64,000 nucleotides of DNA from Streptomyces himalayensis subsp. himalayensis (GCF_013778455.1 NZ_JACEHE010000001.1:1-64000); one strand, 5' to 3'; numbered from the stretch's first letter, positions 33,528-41,574 are shown. The notes: a model not told the origin generated them from the sequence alone. Translations and numbers: made by a program.

Positions 33528-33745
33528 TCGGGGCCGTCTTCGGCATGCCCAAGTCTTCTCGCCAACCCCATCGGCCGAACTTCTCCGCGAACCGCACACT
33601 CGGCGCTAACTTCCCTTACCGCGGCACTCCTCCCACGCCAAGTGACAGCGCTTAGCCCGCGTCCGGGCGATCAACGAGATTCCACGCCGCGACGAGGCCT
33701 GCTGCGATACTGTCCCGCCACTGCTGTGCGGAGGGCGGGAGTGTC

Positions 33746-33995
33746 ATGGGTGGGGTATCGGCTGAAGCGGTGAGTTCCTTAGTGGCCGCGCTGGCGCTGG
33801 GTGTGTCCGCGTGGTCCGTGTTCTACCTGGCCAAGCAGACGAAAGCATCGGCAGAGCAGACCCACGCCGCTGCCGAGCAAACGCACGCGGCCACCGAGCA
33901 GACCAAGATCAGCAATGCGGTAGCTGCCGTCACAGCGAACGACATGGTGCTCCGCTCGCTGCGTGAGGTGCACCTCCTGATGCTCGAACGGCCTG
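33746..33995 (+). pseudogene. 5' fragment of a membrane-anchored hypothetical protein
   Basis: The first about 83 codons encode a membrane helix (SSLVAALALGVSAWSVFYLA), a repetitive helical stretch (SAEQTHAAAEQTHAATEQTK) and VLRSLREVHLLMLERPD, where DUF6082-like proteins continue with R/D-PYF. Here the frame passes instead into the out-of-frame 3' end of a phage gene (ALGALGEALTRAAADEDDDG, ending 34079). The two pieces therefore meet near 33990. Confidence 0.55.
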
Positions 33996-34083
33996 ACTCC
34001 CGCGTTGGGTGCGCTCGGCGAGGCACTGACGCGCGCCGCCGCCGACGAGGACGACGACGGGGGCGCCGACGGGGGGTGAGCCG

Positions 34084-35345
34084 GTGCTCGACCTCGACCG
34101 GTTGCCCTGTCCCGTAAGCAGTTGCGCAGCATCGGGCAGGCCACCCGCCGTATCAACCTCTGGCACGGCAGCGTTCGTAGCGGGAAGACCATCGCGAGCC
34201 TGCTCGCGTTCGTCATCGCCGTCGCGACCGCCGGACCCAGCGGCCTGATCATCATCTGTGGGCGCAGCTTGCAGACGATCGAGCGCAACGTGTTCGAGCC
34301 CCTGCAAGACGTCGCCCTGTTCGGCCCCCTCGCCCGGCATATCCACCACACCCGCGGGGCGACGACGGCGACGATCCTCGGCCGCACCGTGCACCTGATC
34401 GGCGCCGCCGACACCCGCGCCGAGGGCCGGTTGCGTGGCCTCACCGCGCAACTCGCCTACGTCGACGAGGCAACCCTCTTGCCCGAGGGTTTCTGGACGC
34501 AGCTACTCGCCCGGTTGAGCATTCCGGGCGCACGCCTGTACGCGACCACGAACCCGGACTCGCCGCGGCACTGGCTCAAAACCGGATACCTCGACCGCGC
34601 CCACGAGCTGAATCTCAGGGCGTGGCATTTCAAGCTCGCCGATAACCCGTCCCTCTCCCCCGAGTACGTCGCCGACCTCGCCGCCGAGTACGTCGGCCTA
34701 TGGCGCCGCCGCATGATCGACGGGGCGTGGGTAGTCGCCGAGGGCGCCATCTACGACATGTGGGATGAGTCCCGGCACGTCGTCGACGAGCTACCCGAGA
34801 TGCGCCGCCATTGGGTCGGCGTCGACTACGGCACCACGAACGCCACATCGGCCGTACTGCTCGGCCTCGGCGTCGACGACCGCCTGTACGCCGTAGCGGA
34901 GTGGCGCCACGACAGCCGCGCCACACACCGGCAGATGACCGACGCCCAGTACAGCGCCGCCATTCGCGCATGGCTGCAAGGGTTGGAGATCTCCCCCGAG
35001 TGGACGTTCGTTGACCCGAGCGCCGCCTCATTCAGCACCCAGCTATGGCACGACGGACACCCCGGCCTCGCCCGCGCCAACAACGACGTGACCGACGGCA
35101 TCCGATCCGTGGCCGCCGCCCTCGCGGCCGGCCGCCTGCTCGTACACGAATCGTGAGAGGGCCTGCTCGGCGAGCTCCCCGGCTACTCATGGGACCCGAA
35201 AGCGACCGAGCGGGGCGAGGACGCGCCGCTGAAAGTCGACGACCACTCGGCAGACGCCCTGCGCTACGCCGTGCACTCCACTGCCCACGAGTGGCGGCAC
35301 CTACTCACCGCGCCGAAGGAGGCGACCGACGATGAGCCTGCCTGA
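34084..35345 (+). pseudogene. Phage terminase large subunit, inactivated
   Basis: Nearly complete terminase. The ATPase part has Walker A SVRSGKT, QLAYVDEATLLPEGFW as Walker B region and ATTNPDSPRHW; the nuclease part has GVDYGTTNATSAVLLGLGVD and DPSAASFSTQL. Two lesions are visible. Near 34105 one base is missing, so VLDLD from GTG 34084 and the following LSRKQLRSIGQATRRINLWH lie in different frames. At 35154-35156 a TGA interrupts what continues as EGLLGELPGYSWDPKATERG and DDHSADALRYAVHS to the stop at 35343-35345. The next ATG (35332) overlaps this stop as a portal start would, but the portal gene is gone. Confidence 0.8.
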
Positions 35346-35349
35346 AACC

Positions 35350-35463
35350 GGCCACCTGCTGTGGGTCGATCCCGCGCGTGACCTGGTGATCAGCTCGCGC
35401 TGGGGGGCGGAGGTCGAGTCGCTCCTGGTGGGCGTCTCGCGGGCGGTGGCGCCCAGCGCGTGA
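35350..35463 (+). pseudogene. C-terminal remnant of the serine hydrolase
   Basis: GHLLWVDPARDLVISSRWGA and EVESLLVGVSRAVAPSA, followed by TGA, match the usual C-terminus of beta-lactamase-family serine hydrolases. It is entered from an ATG (35332) whose first codons (MSLPE) look like a phage portal start. It is the other half of the gene begun at 30543; about 4.25 kb of foreign DNA lies between. No gene was seen from 35464 to 35591. Confidence 0.7.
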
Positions 35464-35591
35464 GGCAGTGGTGGGCGGTGCGCTACCGGTGAAGGCGGGG
35501 CATCGCCCAGTCCGTCGCGTTGAACTCGCAGGAGCCGGCCCAGCAGTTCAGCAAGGTACCGACGAGGTGCCGGTCGGCGGAGGGCCAGGAG

Positions 35592-35969
35592 TCAGTCGTC
35601 CTGGTCATCCTCCCGTCCGAGTGGGCGAAGAGCTCCTTGGTAGTCGCCGGTGGCTACTAGGTCATCGACGATCCGGACCATGGCGGGGATGCCGGCCTCC
35701 CGGACGATGAGCCCGTAGCAGTAGAAGTAGCCTCCGTCCAGACATTCGCCCGTGTTCTTCCAGCGGTCCATCAGGTGCCGCACCTCATCGAGAGTGAGCA
35801 CTGTCCCAGACCATCGGTTGCCACTGGCGAAGGTCACCCACATGTCGACGTTGCACACCTCATCCAGGTCTTCGCCTGCTCCCGGCACGAAACAGATCTC
35901 GTACTCGTCCCGCTTGACCCGGTAGAACGGCCCATCCCACACAGTGCCCCCAAGATGCTGTCGCCACAT
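35592..35969 (-). CDS. Hypothetical acidic protein
   Basis: 125-aa acidic protein without a recognised family. YEICFVPGAGEDLDEVCNVD and MWVTFASGNRWSGTVLTLDE suggest a beta-rich N-terminal half, followed by a helix (VRHLMDRWKNTGECLDG) and YFYCYGLIVREAGI. The acidic tail is REDDQDD. Size and charge fit small immunity proteins of polymorphic toxins, but no toxin adjoins it. ATG at 35969. Confidence 0.55.
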   Translation of the reverse strand: MWRQHLGGTVWDGPFYRVKRDEYEICFVPGAGEDLDEVCNVDMWVTFASGNRWSGTVLTLDEVRHLMDRWKNTGECLDGGYFYCYGLIVREAGIPAMVRIVDDLVATGDYQGALRPLGREDDQDD

Positions 35970-36128
35970 TCATAGCTGGCTCGATCGACTCGGCGCGGAA
36001 GCCACCACCGCGAATCGCGGGCCCACCACAGCGGTAGCAGGTCGAGCGGGGAACCGCGGTGTCAGCAATGCCAGGTCAGCCTGGCCACGGGACCAAGCGC
36101 TGTCGGTGGAGCCTTCTACAGTGCCCCC

Positions 36129-36704
36129 ATGGGAAGCCACTTCCAAACCATCGTCGACCTGGACGCCACTGCTGTAGATGCTTCGGTACTAGCAGCCCGC
36201 GGCCGCGACTGGCTGGTTGCGGAAGGGGTAGTCCTCGCTGAGCGCACCAATTGCGTTCTCGGCGCCCCGCTGGGCCACCCGCCGGGCCCACTCTGGGCCA
36301 AGGCCGTCAGCCAAGAGGACTGGGAACCCAGCGACGGACTCAACATCGAGAGCGGACGAACCGTGTTCCACGGCGGCCAGGGCGACGCCATGTACGCCAT
36401 CTGCCCTCGCTGCGCGGCATCCACAGACCTGTACACCGACCACTGGGACGTGATCGAGGGTGCCTGGGACCCGTTCGAGAAGGCTATCGAGACCTGGTAC
36501 GACACGGGCAGGTCCACCGTCAGCTGCCAGCACTGCAATTGTTCCAGTGATCTGGCCGCGTGGACTTGGGAAGACGATTACTACGCCTTCGGGTACCTGG
36601 GTTTTGAGTTCTGGGACTGGCCCGAGTTCAGCCCCCGCTTTCTCAACCGCTTCGCACAGGCACTGGGGGGCCATCGCACGGTCCTGGTCGGGGGAAAGCT
36701 GTGA
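36129..36704 (+). CDS. Hypothetical protein with paired CxxC zinc-ribbon motifs
   Basis: 191-aa protein. Two CxxC pairs, ICPRCAAS and SCQHCNCS, about 45 residues apart, likely bind one zinc. The rest is rich in Trp and acidic residues (AAWTWEDDYYAFGYLGFEFW, DWPEFSP). The N-terminal part (FQTIVDLDATAVDASVLAAR, GVVLAERTNCVLGA) is alpha/beta. Short of a match I give no function. It lies in the accessory island, divergent from the preceding hypothetical gene. ATG start. Confidence 0.6.
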   Translation: MGSHFQTIVDLDATAVDASVLAARGRDWLVAEGVVLAERTNCVLGAPLGHPPGPLWAKAVSQEDWEPSDGLNIESGRTVFHGGQGDAMYAICPRCAASTDLYTDHWDVIEGAWDPFEKAIETWYDTGRSTVSCQHCNCSSDLAAWTWEDDYYAFGYLGFEFWDWPEFSPRFLNRFAQALGGHRTVLVGGKL

Positions 36705-36803
36705 AGAAGCGTCGAGGCCCGCCGTCGAGGGCCACCGAGGTCGGTGATGCCCAACTCGTCAAACTGGCCTGATAGGGCGGCATGAAATGAGCCCCACCAG
36801 CGT

Positions 36804-37007
36804 TCATGCGGGCTTCATGCGATCTGCGGTCCGCAAGTTGGCTATGAAAGCCCGAAGTTGGCGTGGTCCGGTGGACAGCATCACCTCCGGCTCGTCGCTC
36901 TCGCGGAGCAGGATCGTTCCGTCCGGAGTGGCGGCCACGTACACGCAATCGGAACCGTCCGGGCTGAACGTCGACTTCTGCCAGGCGAACGGGGGTATGT
37001 CGGCCAC
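36804..37007 (-). CDS. DUF397 small protein (second copy)
   Basis: 67-aa DUF397 protein: FAWQKSTFSPDGSDCVYVAA shows the family W-x-KS-x-S-x-x-x-x-DCV pattern, followed by DGTILLRESDEPEVMLS. It begins 4 bp after the XRE stop at 37012, so the two are co-translated. Compared with the 293-484 copy it keeps the canonical KS-x-F motif. Confidence 0.88.
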   Translation of the reverse strand: MADIPPFAWQKSTFSPDGSDCVYVAATPDGTILLRESDEPEVMLSTGPRQLRAFIANLRTADRMKPA

Positions 37008-37011
37008 TGCT

Positions 37012-37863
37012 TCACAGGCTCCGGATGATGTCGGCGATGAGTTCGCGTGAGGCCTCTGGCTTGAGCGCGACGGCCTCCATGCGGTCGAGGATAGTGCGGT
37101 ACTTGGTCAACTGGGCCTGGGCGTCAAGGAAGTCGCAGCCGTGGTGGGTGTCCAGCTGCACGGTGTCGAGGTGCGGGTCCGTGCCGTGCACGTAGTTGAT
37201 CGACTGGCCGTTGCCGGGGAATCCCGAGCAGCTGTAGGGGATCACGCGGATGGTGATGTGGTCCTCTTCGCTCAGTTCGAGCAGATGGGTGAGCTGGGCG
37301 CGGGCGGTGTCCGGGCCGCCGTACTGGATGTGCAGGGCGGCCTCGTGGAGCAGCGCCGTGTAAGGCGACGGGTTGTCGCGATGCAGGACCGTCTGCCGCT
37401 TGATGCGGTGTGAGAGTCGGTGCTCGATCTCGTGCGGGCGGAAGGCGGGTACCGCCTCGCGCAGCATGGCGCGGGTGTGGTCTGGGGTCTGGAGCAGCGC
37501 CGGGATGTGGATGGTCAGAGCGACCCTCAACGCCGTGGCGTGGTGCTCCATTTCGGCGAGGTCGATGAGGTCGGGCGGCAGGTGGTCGCGGTACTCGTCC
37601 CACCATCCCCGCACCCGCCGACCGGTCATAGCAGCCAGGGCGTCCACGAGTGACTCGTCTGGGCAGGCGTACGTGAGGGCGATGGCGCGTACGCGGTCCG
37701 CGCTCACGGGGTAGCGGCCTGCCTCGATCATGCTCACCCGCGCCTGCTGCACGCCCAGTTGCTGGGCCGCCTCGGTCGAGGAGAGCCCGGCGTGTTCCCG
37801 GAGCTTGCGCAACTCGGCCCCGAGTCGGCGCTGGCGAAGGGTGGGGGTGTTGGTGGGCGGCAC
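37012..37863 (-). CDS. XRE-family regulator with DUF5753 domain (second copy)
   Basis: 283-aa WhiJ/Scr1-like regulator. HTH at about residues 11-66 (RRLGAELRKLREHAGLSSTE, QLGVQQARVSMIEAGRY), then a DUF5753 domain with HIPALLQTPDHTRAML, TALLHEAALHIQYGG and IRVIPYSCSGFPGNGQSINY. It has the same length as the copy at 493-1344 and clear similarity along the chain, so the two are paralogues. GTG start at 37863. Divergent from the ATPase gene at 38109, with a likely operator between. Confidence 0.9.
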   Translation of the reverse strand: MPPTNTPTLRQRRLGAELRKLREHAGLSSTEAAQQLGVQQARVSMIEAGRYPVSADRVRAIALTYACPDESLVDALAAMTGRRVRGWWDEYRDHLPPDLIDLAEMEHHATALRVALTIHIPALLQTPDHTRAMLREAVPAFRPHEIEHRLSHRIKRQTVLHRDNPSPYTALLHEAALHIQYGGPDTARAQLTHLLELSEEDHITIRVIPYSCSGFPGNGQSINYVHGTDPHLDTVQLDTHHGCDFLDAQAQLTKYRTILDRMEAVALKPEASRELIADIIRSL

Positions 37864-37933
37864 TGCCCTTCCTCTCGCGTTGATGAGCGGCTCGGTCCGT
37901 GTCCGTCCCTCACACAGGTGATTCCCTACGAGT

Positions 37934-37968
37934 TATCACCTTCAAGGTGGCAGATCTATCACCTTAAG
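37934..37968. promoter_or_regulatory. Palindrome plus half-site in the second whiJ-like divergent region
   Basis: CACCTTCAAGGTG (37937-37949) is a perfect 13-bp palindrome within TATCACCTTCAAG. A second TATCACCTTAAG half-site starts 23 bp further on (37957). It lies 74-105 bp upstream of the XRE start, in an AT-rich promoter region, and is the best operator candidate for this regulator. Confidence 0.6.
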
Positions 37969-38108
37969 CTCTACGGTCGTGGCATCAGCTGGCTCAACTG
38001 GCCCGACCCGTAAGCCGGAAGTGCACCGCGGTGCCCGCCCGCGCGGCACTGCCACCGCATGGCCGGACGCGTTGAGCGAACCAAGTCCCCTAACCGCAGG
38101 AGGCGTTC

Positions 38109-38579
38109 ATGCTCACCGTATCCCCGCCCCAGTCAGAAGGGTCGCCGTTCTGGTCGTACGCTCTCCACCTGCCGTACGACCCCCGGGCCGCACGTATCGC
38201 CCGCCGAACCCTGCGGGCGGTGCTCGCCGAGCACGCTATGACTGAATTGGCCGAACCAGCGGAGCTGTTGACGTCCGAACTGGTCACCAACGCCTACCGG
38301 CACTCCAAGGGGCCCGCCGCTCTACGGCTGCGCTCGCTCGACGGCGGGCGGCTGCGGCTGAGCGTGTGGGACACCGATCCGCACATCCCGCCCCCCTTCG
38401 ATCGCGGGCACGGTCCGTTTCGCCCAGCGGTCGTACCAGGGGAGGCCGAGAGCGGGCGCGGGCTGTTTCTCGTATGCCATTACGCGCAGGCCTGGGGTAG
38501 CTGGCCCCTCGGCAACGACATCTTCGGGCGGGACGGAAAGCTGCTGTGGTTCGAACTCGGCCCTACTGCCCCGCGCTGA
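38109..38579 (+). CDS. RsbW/HATPase-like anti-sigma-type ATPase
   Basis: 156-aa GHKL ATPase of the HATPase_c_2 group. N-box ELLTSELVTNAYRHSKG, G1 region LSVWDTDPHIPPPF and G2 box ESGRGLFLVCHYA are all intact, unlike the paralogue at 1645-2157. Such proteins in whiJ-like loci are related to anti-sigma factor kinases, but their partners are unknown. The ATG follows AGGAGGCGTTC. Together with the divergent XRE and DUF397 genes it forms a complete three-gene set. Confidence 0.88.
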   Translation: MLTVSPPQSEGSPFWSYALHLPYDPRAARIARRTLRAVLAEHAMTELAEPAELLTSELVTNAYRHSKGPAALRLRSLDGGRLRLSVWDTDPHIPPPFDRGHGPFRPAVVPGEAESGRGLFLVCHYAQAWGSWPLGNDIFGRDGKLLWFELGPTAPR

Positions 38580-38729
38580 ATCAGCGGGTGTCGCCGCCCG
38601 TGCGGCACGACTAGATGATCAATTCCAAGGGATGCCTGCAGGGGGTGTGGGGTGGGCGGCGGCCGAAGCCACCGCGAGACGGTCAGGCGGCGGGCTGCCG
38701 GCCCTGGTTGTCGAGGTGGCAGCGGGCGG

Positions 38730-39119
38730 TCAGGCGTCAGGGTCGACTTCGGGGTGCGTGAACCGCACGGGCTTGCCCAGCGACCGGGCGTAGGCGATTT
38801 CGGCTCGGGTGCTGTCTCCGATGTAGTCGCCGACTACGAGCACCTCATCAGCGAGCCGGATCTTCGCCCGGTGCAGGTCGTCGAGTCGAACCTTCAGCGC
38901 CTCGGCCTCGACAGGATCGGACCAAAGTTCGTGCGGCGACTTCATGTCACAGCCCGGTTTGACGACAATCTTTCCGGCTTTGGTCTCCCGCAGATCGGCC
39001 TCGGTCATCTCGGTCATGAAGCGGGTGGAGCCGCAGATCACGACGATACGCGGGAGGCTGAGCTGCTTCTTCGCGTCGGCGAGCTTCTCCTCGGGGGTGA
39101 GCAGTTGCGGGTGTGACAC
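38730..39119 (-). CDS. DUF4406/nucleoside deoxyribosyltransferase-like protein
   Basis: 129-aa protein with a Rossmann-like start PRIVVICGSTRFMTEMTEAD and later KIRLADEVLVVGDYIGDSTR, AEIAYARSLGKPVRFTH. This is the layout of nucleoside 2-deoxyribosyltransferase-like and DUF4406 proteins, often carried by phages and mobile elements. The substrate is unknown. The GTG at 39119 has AGGAGGA 6-12 nt upstream, an excellent ribosome site; a longer frame to 39209 is not needed. It lies between the inverted repeats of the IS-like element, opposite in direction to the transposase. Confidence 0.7.
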   Translation of the reverse strand: MSHPQLLTPEEKLADAKKQLSLPRIVVICGSTRFMTEMTEADLRETKAGKIVVKPGCDMKSPHELWSDPVEAEALKVRLDDLHRAKIRLADEVLVVGDYIGDSTRAEIAYARSLGKPVRFTHPEVDPDA

Positions 39120-39189
39120 TGGTTCCTCCTGGTGGTGTGGTCCAAGGGGTGCCTGCGGAGACGAGAACGAGGGTGTCCAAGATCGTTTT

Positions 39190-40124
39190 GTGACGAACGA
39201 TGTGGACACCCTCGCGACAGCACTCTATGCGACGACCGACGACATGCTGAAGGAGCATCCCGAGCTGGCGCCGTGGCGCCCGCCGGTCGGCATTACGCCC
39301 CGCCTGAGCGATGCCGAACTGGTCACCCTCGCCACGATGCAGGCCATACTCGGCTTCACCTCCGAGGCCAAATGGCTCCGCCATGCCCGTGCCCACCTGC
39401 GCCACCTCTTCCCCTACCTGCCCCAGCAGCCCGGCTACAACAAGCGGCTGCGCAAGGCCGCCGGTCTGATGCGAAGCATCAACCGGATCCTGGCCACCAC
39501 CACCTCGGTGTGGAGCGACGACGTATGGGTCGTGGACTCCACCCCGATGGAATGCGGCCGCTCCCGCGAGACCGTCAAACGCTCCGACCTGGCAGGCTGG
39601 GCCGAATACGGCTACTGCGCCAGCCACAGCCGCTTCTTCTGGGGCCTGCGCCTGCACCTGGCCTGCACTCTTCAGGGCCTGCCCATCACTCTTCAGGGCC
39701 TGCCCATCGCCTTCGCCCTGACCGGGGCCAAGGCCGACGAACGCGAGACCCTCCTTGACCTCTTGGCAGGCGAATGCGAGCTTCTGCGAGAGCGCCCCGA
39801 CAGACTCTCATCGGCGACAAGAACTACTTCGGCCGTGGTTTCGAACGCGAACTGTCCGAGCATGGAGTCCAGTTGCTGCGGCCTGCCCGTAAAGGTGAAC
39901 GGGAACGGCCTGGCGCAGCCCTGTTCAAGCCGCTGCGACAGGCCCATCGAATCGATCAACGAGACCTTCAAGGGACAGCTTGACCTCGAACGGCACCGAG
40001 GGCGCACACCCGGAGGTGTCATAGCCGCATCATGCAACGCATCCTCGCGCTGACCGCCGCGATCTGGCACAACGACGCCACCGGACAAACCGTCCTACGC
40101 TCACTGATCGCCTACGATCACTGA
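39190..40124 (+). pseudogene. IS982-family transposase, multiple frameshifts
   Basis: Begins with GTG 39190. DTLATALYATTDDMLKEHPE, PRLSDAELVTLATMQAILGF and DDVWVVDSTPMECGRSRETV (first catalytic Asp region) are typical of the IS982 type common in Streptomyces. Near 39800 the frame shifts: QTLIGDKNYFGRGFERELSE, with the second Asp, continues one frame over. Near 39945 it shifts back (ESINETFKGQLDLERH), and near 40020 again, with QRILALTAAIWHNDATGQTV ending at TGA 40124. A perfect 21-bp tandem duplication (39667-39708) repeats TLQGLPI. Not functional. Confidence 0.85.
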
Positions 40125-40155
40125 CCCCTCGGAATAGATCATCTAGCCTGCATGA

Positions 40156-40548
40156 GTGAAGCGGATTCAGCGGAGCGCCGGTGCGGTCGTCGGCTCAGCG
40201 GTGGGTGACGCGCTGGGAGGTCCCTTCGAGTTCGGCCCTCGAGGAGCGTTTTCCGCGCGGTTCCCCACGCCTGGCGCTGGCGGCGAGATGAGCGGAGGCG
40301 GCGGCTGGGATCCGGGCGAGGCCACGGATGACACACAGATGGCCGTCCTGGCACGCACGGCCATAGACCTCGGCGGTGACACTGACACCGTCGCGGCGGT
40401 CACCGGAGGCCTCGCGGGCGCCTACTACGGACTGGATGCGATCCCTGCCCGCTGGACCGAGTCGCTGCATGTCCTCTTGCCAGGTTTCGACGGACGGGTG
40501 CTGCGACTGCCTGATCTGATCGACCTCGCGTACCACCTTGAAGGCTGA
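40156..40548 (+). pseudogene. ADP-ribosylglycohydrolase with large internal in-frame deletion
   Basis: The 130-aa frame joins the N-terminus of a DraG-type hydrolase (RSAGAVVGSAVGDALGGPFE, then EATDDTQMAVLA, including the DDT metal-binding motif) directly to the C-terminal part (AIDLGGDTDTVAAVTGGLAG, AYYGLDAIP), with its second metal motif GDTDT. About 200 residues normally between them are missing, yet the frame is kept. It starts at GTG 40156, 10 bp from the right end of the IS-like element. Likely non-functional, though both metal half-sites survive. Confidence 0.75.
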
Positions 40549-40554
40549 CCCTCG

Positions 40555-40586
40555 CTTGCCCATCAATCAGCCGATTGATGGGCAAG
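40555..40586. terminator. Perfect 14-bp hairpin
   Basis: CTTGCCCATCAATC and GATTGATGGGCAAG pair perfectly around AGCC, just after the glycohydrolase remnant stop. The low GC of the stem is unusual here. It probably also ends the convergent toxin-antitoxin transcript (minus strand, stop at 40711). Confidence 0.7.
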
Positions 40587-40710
40587 ATCGAACCGGACGT
40601 CTCTACGGATGGTGGTGGCGCCCGTTCGGCGCGCCGCATTTGGTGTCTGGAACGGTCGCCAGCACACTGGCCATGCTCAGGCCATCGGCAGGGGCTCGGT
40701 CATCGGGAAC

Positions 40711-41070
40711 CTAGCGGCGGTCGGTGTCCTTGGGGTGGCTAGGAGAGGCGTACACCACCCAGACCGTCCGTTTGTTGCCGTCCACGAGATATCGGACGCG
40801 ACCGCCGCTGGTGACCTCGTACTCCCACTGGTCCAGATCGCGGCCGTTGTGGCGATGTGTGGCGAGGTCGCCGCGCAACCGGTGCTGGCGATCCGGGTTG
40901 TCCGGGATATCGGGGCTGATGCGCAGGATGTCGAGACACCGTCGGGTATTGGCGAGGGCGAGGCGGCAGAGTTCCTCCCAGCCCTTGACCGCCTCACTCG
41001 TGCCGAAGCGTACGTCCCATTGGTTCTCCGGTGGCGGAACGGTCACCCGGTCCCCGCGCTTCGGGCTCAT
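40711..41070 (-). CDS. RelE/ParE-like toxin
   Basis: 119-aa protein. EAVKGWEELCRLALANTRRC is an N-terminal helix; the C-terminal part DLDQWEYEVTSGGRVRYLVD, KRTVWVVYASPSHPKDTDRR has the strand pattern and the terminal HPK-x-T of RelE/ParE-superfamily toxins. The ATG at 41070 overlaps the antitoxin stop (ATGA), a hallmark of coupled toxin-antitoxin genes. The target (ribosome-bound mRNA or gyrase) cannot be told. Confidence 0.75.
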   Translation of the reverse strand: MSPKRGDRVTVPPPENQWDVRFGTSEAVKGWEELCRLALANTRRCLDILRISPDIPDNPDRQHRLRGDLATHRHNGRDLDQWEYEVTSGGRVRYLVDGNKRTVWVVYASPSHPKDTDRR

Positions 41071-41546
41071 TCGATGACCTCGACGACCTCGACGGGCCCG
41101 TAATCGCCTTCGGTGGCCTCCCTTGCCTCGCGGTACTGCGCCGGATCGGCCTTGATACGGGCGGTGGCGCGCCATCCGGCGATGACCTCGGTCGCGTTGC
41201 GGTCGAGGTCGAGTTCGGCCGCGTCCGACAGGGCCTCCACCAACTCCACGGTGAACGCGTGGACTTCGTCCGGCCGCAGATGTCTCGCCCAGGGAAAGAC
41301 CTCGGGTATGGCCGCGAGCAGTGCGCGGGTGCTCGCGTCGTTCCGCATCAGGGCAAGCAGGACGTGCGAGGCCATGGACAGGGTCTGGTCGCGCTGCTCC
41401 TCGCGTTCGGCGACGGTCAGGTAGAAGTCGCGCGCGTCCCGGTGCGTGACACGCAGCCGCCCGAGCCGGGTCGCACGCTCGGCGACGGCCTTCGGGTTGC
41501 GGGAGAGGTCCGAGAAAGTCACGGCTTCGGGCTGGCTCAGGGTCAT
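41067..41546 (-). CDS. Phd/prevent-host-death-type antitoxin
   Basis: 159-aa protein. The N-terminal region (PEAVTFSDLSRNPKAVAERA, TRLGRLRVTHRDARDFYLTV) follows the Phd/YefM pattern of DNA-binding antitoxins. The longer C-terminal part (HLRPDEVHAFTVELVEALSD and an acidic tail) would bind the toxin. ATG at 41546. Upstream are short palindromes that fit autoregulation. It forms an operon with the toxin gene at 40711. Confidence 0.75.
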   Translation of the reverse strand: MTLSQPEAVTFSDLSRNPKAVAERATRLGRLRVTHRDARDFYLTVAEREEQRDQTLSMASHVLLALMRNDASTRALLAAIPEVFPWARHLRPDEVHAFTVELVEALSDAAELDLDRNATEVIAGWRATARIKADPAQYREAREATEGDYGPVEVVEVIE

Positions 41547-41553
41547 GGACTCA

Positions 41554-41574
41554 GAGTACTCAGAACATATTCTG
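41554..41574. promoter_or_regulatory. Overlapping palindromes at the Phd-type antitoxin promoter
   Basis: GAGTACTC (41554-41561, perfect) directly adjoins CAGAACATATTCTG (41561-41574, 5-bp arms). They lie 8 bp upstream of the antitoxin ATG in an AT-rich patch, a typical autoregulatory operator position. Confidence 0.5.

Larger units (their letters stand above)
38611..40146. mobile_element. Decayed IS982-like element with passenger gene
   Basis: Inverted repeats bound 1536 bp. The left end (38611-38631) begins CTAGATGATCAATTCC and the right end (40126-40146), read on the minus strand, begins CTAGATGATCTATTCC; 19 of 21 positions agree. Inside are an IS982-type transposase pseudogene (plus strand) and a minus-strand passenger gene. 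A word from just inside the left end, TCCAAGGGATGCCTGC (38624), recurs as TCCAAGGGGTGCCTGC at 39142 next to the transposase. The passenger therefore seems inserted in the normal left end. No target duplication was seen. Confidence 0.65.

Noticed and set aside
35464-35591. Continuation of the serine hydrolase or phage portal gene
   Set aside because: No frame carries recognisable portal or hydrolase sequence after the stop at 35463.
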